A stretch of 9,648 nt of DNA from Acidobacteriaceae bacterium. Lineage in GTDB: Bacteria > Acidobacteriota > Terriglobia > Terriglobales > Acidobacteriaceae. Where the stretch lies: the NCBI GenBank assembly GCA_030040175.1, contig JASHUF010000289.1, positions 1-9,648 on the forward strand, written 5' to 3'. Under the pieces are notes generated by a model. It did no database searches and was not told the origin of the DNA. It was given only the letters and a program-made list of their open reading frames with translations. The position numbers and the translations under genes were made by a program. Shown here in pieces: positions 6,310-9,648 of this stretch (position 1 is its first letter; each line of letters opens with the position of its first letter).

Positions 6310-7128
6310 TCAATACGCCTCGCCTCGTGCAATCAGGGCCGCCGGCCCGGTGAGGAACAACTCGGCGCCGGGTCCGCTCCATGCCACGGTCTGCGCGCCG
6401 CCCGGAGCCGAAACCGTGAGCGGCGACGTGCAGCCCCGCAGCGCCAGAGCGGCAACCGCAGCGGCCGAACTTCCCGTTCCTGACGAAGAGGTTGGTCCCA
6501 CGCCGCGCTCGAAGATGCGAATCGCAATGGAGTGCTCGTTCACCACATGCACAAACTCCACGTTCGTTTGCCCGGGAAAATCCTTGTGCGCGAAAATCTC
6601 CGCCCCCAGGCTCTCCCATCCTCTCCCCGCGGCAACGAACTGCTCATCTTCGACCACAATGACGAAGTGCGGATTTCCGGTGGAAACCTCCACGCCCACA
6701 ATCTCGGTTCCGTCGCCGAGCAGCAGCGAATGCGGCGCAAACCTGGGCACACCCATCGCGGTCGTGATCTCTGCCGTGAATCCCGGCTCGCGGCAAATCT
6801 TATCCACGCGGCATTCACGCACGCCGGCGTCCGTCGAAATCTGCAGTTTGTCGCCCGCCTGGCATCCCAGCGCCTCGGCCATCCACGCAGCCGCGCAGCG
6901 CGTGCCGTTGCCGCTGATCTCGGCTGCCGATCCGTCGGCGTTGTGCAGCCAAACCCGTCCCGATGCCGGGCCGGTCCAAGCAAAAAACTCCACTCCGTCG
7001 GCGCCGATGCCGCTGTGGCGCGCGCACAGCCTGCGCGTGAGGCTCGCCCGCTCTCCGTCTGCTGTCGAGTCTTCGCGCACAATCAGAAAGTCATTGCCGC
7101 AGGCGTGCGCCTTGGTGAAGCGAATCAA
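6310..7128 (-). CDS. dapF: DapF-family (diaminopimelate epimerase-like) protein with both catalytic Cys replaced by Ser
   Basis: The protein has 272 residues from the TTG at 7128. A GGAGG (7133-7137) lies four bases upstream, and the translation opens as DapF proteins do (MIRFTKAHACGNDFLIV). An in-frame GTG at 7164 would add 12 residues but has no visible ribosome binding site. DapF interconverts LL- and meso-DAP using two cysteines. Here the Cys73-equivalent just before GNGTRC is Ser72 (EISGNGTRC) and the Cys217-equivalent before GTG is Ser216 (TSSSGTGSSAA). Recognisable substrate contacts remain: Asn12 (GNDF), Asn63 (HNADGS), Asn152 (STGNPHF), Asn189 (NVEF) and Glu207-Arg208 (FERGVG). The Glu of the usual GxGET is Pro. 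Family and fold are secure; DAP epimerase activity is uncertain. Its place directly before ldcA and mpl suggests a role in murein-peptide metabolism. Confidence 0.85.
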   Translation of the reverse strand: MIRFTKAHACGNDFLIVREDSTADGERASLTRRLCARHSGIGADGVEFFAWTGPASGRVWLHNADGSAAEISGNGTRCAAAWMAEALGCQAGDKLQISTDAGVRECRVDKICREPGFTAEITTAMGVPRFAPHSLLLGDGTEIVGVEVSTGNPHFVIVVEDEQFVAAGRGWESLGAEIFAHKDFPGQTNVEFVHVVNEHSIAIRIFERGVGPTSSSGTGSSAAAVAALALRGCTSPLTVSAPGGAQTVAWSGPGAELFLTGPAALIARGEAY

Positions 7129-7132
7129 GCGT

Positions 7133-7137
7133 CCTCC
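7133..7137 (-). promoter_or_regulatory. Ribosome binding site supporting a TTG start for the DapF-family gene
   Basis: On the minus strand GGAGG is followed by four bases and TTG (7128-7126). It is the best Shine-Dalgarno match near this gene and is the reason for preferring TTG over the upstream GTG at 7164. Confidence 0.5.
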
Positions 7138-7186
7138 GTCTCCATCCTTGCCCGATGCTATCACTGCGCGTTTGGCTCAGCGTGCA

Positions 7187-8818
7187 TCACGGCCGGCGCG
7201 CCGCACGCCACGCATCCGAGACGTAAATCGTGCCCGAAGGCTCACCCTTTGCCGTGTAGCGCGCCACCGCATGCAGGCCTGCGGGATTCGCCCTTACAGC
7301 GCCATCCACTTCGTCCCCGTCGAAGGCCAGCACCAGGGCCGCGTTGGCGGCCGGCGCGGCCAGAGCGTTGCGGTAAATGGACTCGTCGCTCTCGTTGATG
7401 GTCTGCCGTAACGCAATTCCGGTGAAGGCCACCAGCTCCGGATACACCGACGTATTCATCAGCACCGGCGCCCCCGGCCGCTCCGCCAGCAGCCTGCGCA
7501 GTTCGGGCGGAATATTCTCGTCGAAGGGCAGGCGCGCTTGTCTGTTCTTGGTCCCCTCCACGTAAACCAGCGGCCGCAGGCGCATCATTTCCCACGCATT
7601 CAGCGCAACCAGCGCAGCGAGCGCGGCAACAGCCGGCCTGACCCACCGCGGCTTGAACCAGCGCACTCCACTCACAATAAACTGCGCCGCAAAGCCCAGC
7701 CCCAGCGCCAGCGCCGGCAGCAGTTCCAGGCCATAGCGCGTGTTGTACCACGCGTGCGGCCACCAGGCGGGGATGAAGATCGGGACCGAGCCGTACGCCA
7801 CCGCGTAGGCATAAAAGGGAACAGGCACCCAAAGCAGCAGCGTCCACAGGAACGCCCTGCTCCGTGCAACGACGATCGCGGCTGCCGTGCCCAGCGCAGC
7901 CAATGCCAGCGCGAGGTTGCCCCACGCGGCCGCATCCAGTTCTGAGACCTTCAGGAAAAACTCAAGCGCCATCCAGGGATTGTGCCATCCCGGATGCAGC
8001 GGGCCGGCGCCGTGCGCTGTACGCAGTTCGATCGCCCGCGCTGAGTAGGGTCCGCGTGCGAAAGCCAGCCAGTCTCCAAATGAAATCGCATTGTAAACAA
8101 ACCACGCAATCGGCGCCGCAACCAGCACCGCGCTCCCGATCCAGTAGCCGCGCAAGCGCAGGCTGCCGTTTTTCTTGAGCGCAATGCCGATGCCCGCCCA
8201 GGCGAGGAAGGCGATCACCCATCCGTCGTAGCGTGTAAAAACCGCCGCAACCAGCAGCGCGGCAATCCAGCCCGGCAGCCGGTTGGCCTGCTCGGGACCG
8301 GCACGCAAGCACCTGCGCCACTCCACCAGCAGCAGTGCGATCCAGATCATCTCCGAGACAAACAGCGGCTCCGTCATGGCTGTCGTCTGCAGGTAGAGCA
8401 GGTTCGGATTCAGCGCAAAAAAGGCCAGCGCCAGCGCGGCCGCGGCCTCTTCCAGCCAGTGCCGCGCCAGCCGGTAGACTCCCAAGCACGCGGCGAGATA
8501 AGCGAGCGCCGAGGGAATCGTGCCTGCAATTCCATTGGCCCACCAGGCGTAGACCTGCACAAAAGGAACCATCAGCAGGTGGGGCAGCGGCAGCCACACC
8601 GAACCCAGCTCCGCAATCGTGTGGAACCGGCAATCGAGAAACCGGCGCGCGATGTGCAAGTGGGCGATGGCGTCGCCGTAGTTGAGCAGCGCATTATGCC
8701 GCCAGCTCCAGGCAATCGCCGCCAGCGACGACGACGCACTGAATGCAAAAACTGCCCATAGTTCCGCGCGCACGGAAATCCCGCTGGGCAGGTTGCTCTG
8801 GCTGGATCGCGGGCGCAT
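7187..8818 (-). CDS. Polytopic membrane protein, GT-C (GT39/ArnT-like) glycosyltransferase-like
   Basis: This 543-residue protein has about ten or more hydrophobic segments between residues 18 and 410, then a soluble C-terminal part (about 415-543). The first loop holds NYGDAIAHLHIARRF (46-60), with an Asp placed like the catalytic Asp of GT-C enzymes. Further family-like points are WLPLPHLLMVPF (75-86), TAMTEPLFVSEM (146-157), TRYDGWVIAFLAW (195-207) and NTRYGLELLPALALGLGF (359-376). GT-C enzymes transfer a sugar from a polyprenyl-phosphate donor on the outer face of the membrane. Donor and acceptor cannot be told here. It lies seven bases after the kinase stop and 22-58 bases before the DapF-family start, so it is probably co-transcribed. 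The call rests on topology and general motifs; an uncharacterised membrane-protein family is possible. Confidence 0.75.
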   Translation of the reverse strand: MRPRSSQSNLPSGISVRAELWAVFAFSASSSLAAIAWSWRHNALLNYGDAIAHLHIARRFLDCRFHTIAELGSVWLPLPHLLMVPFVQVYAWWANGIAGTIPSALAYLAACLGVYRLARHWLEEAAAALALAFFALNPNLLYLQTTAMTEPLFVSEMIWIALLLVEWRRCLRAGPEQANRLPGWIAALLVAAVFTRYDGWVIAFLAWAGIGIALKKNGSLRLRGYWIGSAVLVAAPIAWFVYNAISFGDWLAFARGPYSARAIELRTAHGAGPLHPGWHNPWMALEFFLKVSELDAAAWGNLALALAALGTAAAIVVARSRAFLWTLLLWVPVPFYAYAVAYGSVPIFIPAWWPHAWYNTRYGLELLPALALGLGFAAQFIVSGVRWFKPRWVRPAVAALAALVALNAWEMMRLRPLVYVEGTKNRQARLPFDENIPPELRRLLAERPGAPVLMNTSVYPELVAFTGIALRQTINESDESIYRNALAAPAANAALVLAFDGDEVDGAVRANPAGLHAVARYTAKGEPSGTIYVSDAWRAARRP

Positions 8819-8825
8819 GGCGTCT

Positions 8826-9648
8826 TCAGTCGAGATGCGTCAACTCCCGGAAGCGGGCGACGCGCTCATCGATCTCTGCGCGCGAAAGCTGCTCCAGCCG
8901 CTCCGTCCCGAACCGTTCCACGGCAAACGAGCCCATCACGCTGCCGTAGAACATCGCGCGCCGGAACGTGCCCGGCGTGAACTCCCGCTGCGAAGCGAGG
9001 TAACCGAAGAATCCGCCGCCAAAGCTGTCGCCCGCGCCCGTCGGATCGACCACTTGTTCCAGAGGGAACGCCGGCGCGCGAAACGTGCGCTCCGCGCTTT
9101 TGCTCTTTGGAGAAGATTCGTGGAATAACGTGGCGCCGTACTCGCCGTGCTTTACCACCAGAAACCGCGGCCCCATCGCCATCACCGCGCGCGCGGCCTG
9201 CACCAGGTTCTTGTTTTCGCCCAGAACGCGCGTCTCGGTGTCGTTGATCAACAGAATGTCCAGGCCTTTCAGCATTTCGAGCAGCGCCGGCCGGTGATCG
9301 TTGATCCAGTAATTCATGGTGTCCCCGGCGACCAGCTTCGCGTGAGGCATGGCCTCGCGCACGCGCCGCTGCAGCACCGGATCGATATTGGCCAGAAAAA
9401 GAAACTCGGAGTCGCGGTACGCCTCGGGAATCTTGGGCTCGAAGCTGGCAAAAACATTCAGTTCTGTGTTTCGTGTCTTGGCCTCATTCAGGTTTTCAAG
9501 ATACGAGCCCTCCCAGAAGAAGCTCTTGCCCTCGGCGCGTTCAATCCCGCGCGTGTCGATGTGGTGCGCCTCAAAAACGGCTTCCTGCTCCGGTCCAAAA
9601 TCCTCGCCCACTACGGCAATCACGCGCACGTCGCAAAAAAAGCTCGCG
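8826..9648 (-). CDS. PfkB-family carbohydrate kinase, N-terminus outside window
   Basis: The frame is open to the window edge (upstream codons read ASFFCDV before RVIAVVGEDFG), so the true start lies beyond 9648; about 274 residues are visible. The beginning matches the region just after the GG-sugar-binding motif of PfkB kinases (…ASFF.DVRVIAVVGEDFG). PfkB signature 2 is present as DPTGAGDSFGGGFFGYLAS (from 9047 downward); the Asp of GAGD is the catalytic base and GAG forms the anion hole. LLINDTETRVLGE and FLVVKHGEYGATLF are typical of ribokinase- or adenosine-kinase-like members. The family phosphorylates sugars or nucleosides with ATP; the substrate here is unknown. It is the first visible gene of the minus-strand cluster; its promoter is outside the window. 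The GTG at 9629 is an internal valine, not the start. Confidence 0.88.
   Translation of the reverse strand, partial: ASFFCDVRVIAVVGEDFGPEQEAVFEAHHIDTRGIERAEGKSFFWEGSYLENLNEAKTRNTELNVFASFEPKIPEAYRDSEFLFLANIDPVLQRRVREAMPHAKLVAGDTMNYWINDHRPALLEMLKGLDILLINDTETRVLGENKNLVQAARAVMAMGPRFLVVKHGEYGATLFHESSPKSKSAERTFRAPAFPLEQVVDPTGAGDSFGGGFFGYLASQREFTPGTFRRAMFYGSVMGSFAVERFGTERLEQLSRAEIDERVARFRELTHLD

Noticed and set aside
5855..7411. Long plus-strand open frame (518 codons) opposite the DapF-like and LD-carboxypeptidase genes
   Set aside because: It crosses three well-supported minus-strand genes, has no recognisable family features, and is low-complexity in the way GC-rich antisense frames are. It is a codon-usage shadow.
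9635..9641. Run of seven A (T7 on the coding strand) in the kinase gene as a programmed slippage site
   Set aside because: It simply encodes part of Phe-Phe (SFFCD), fits the family sequence in frame, and no alternative frame product is supported.

Overview
The window is GC-rich bacterial chromosome with tightly packed genes. Gene content (meso-DAP peptidoglycan enzymes, an NfeD/slipin pair, a PfkB kinase) and modular palindromic intergenic repeats of the GCATCCC..GGGATGC / GCCCCGTAGGGGC type suggest an Acidobacteriota genome (Terriglobia-like). That assignment is inference from gene style and remembered repeat types, not from a marker gene. No RNA gene, insertion sequence, prophage or CRISPR array was found.

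Plus strand, 1-3028. Three genes read rightward. The first is the C-terminal part of an NfeD-family membrane protein, cut by the window edge. The second is a complete slipin (stomatin/SPFH) protein, the classical partner of NfeD. The third is a single-pass membrane protein with a C-terminal SPOR domain, which in known cases binds glycan strands of septal peptidoglycan. The gaps on both sides of the slipin gene each hold one copy of the same composite palindromic repeat, in the same orientation. An additional hairpin follows the slipin stop.

Convergent gap, 3029-3164. The rightward and leftward gene sets face each other here. The gap holds an 8-bp-period degenerate tandem repeat that varies almost only by C/T changes, next to a perfect 8-bp direct duplication.

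Minus strand, 9648-3165. Six genes are packed as one probable operon, in transcription order: PfkB-type sugar kinase (N-terminus outside the window), a multi-spanning GT-C type glycosyltransferase-like protein, a DapF-family protein, a murein LD-carboxypeptidase (S66), Mpl (murein tripeptide ligase) and a PlsC-type acyltransferase. Junctions are 2-22 bp gaps or an ATGA overlap. LdcA and Mpl catalyse consecutive steps of murein-peptide recycling: LdcA removes the terminal D-Ala from the tetrapeptide and Mpl joins the tripeptide to UDP-MurNAc. DapF normally supplies the meso-DAP of that peptide.

The most notable observation is in the DapF-family protein. Both catalytic cysteine positions (equivalents of E. 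coli Cys73 and Cys217) are serine, encoded by codons of different serine classes (AGC and TCA), while the substrate-binding residues that can be recognised are retained. It is either a serine-dependent variant epimerase or an enzyme of the DapF fold with another job in a murein-recycling operon.
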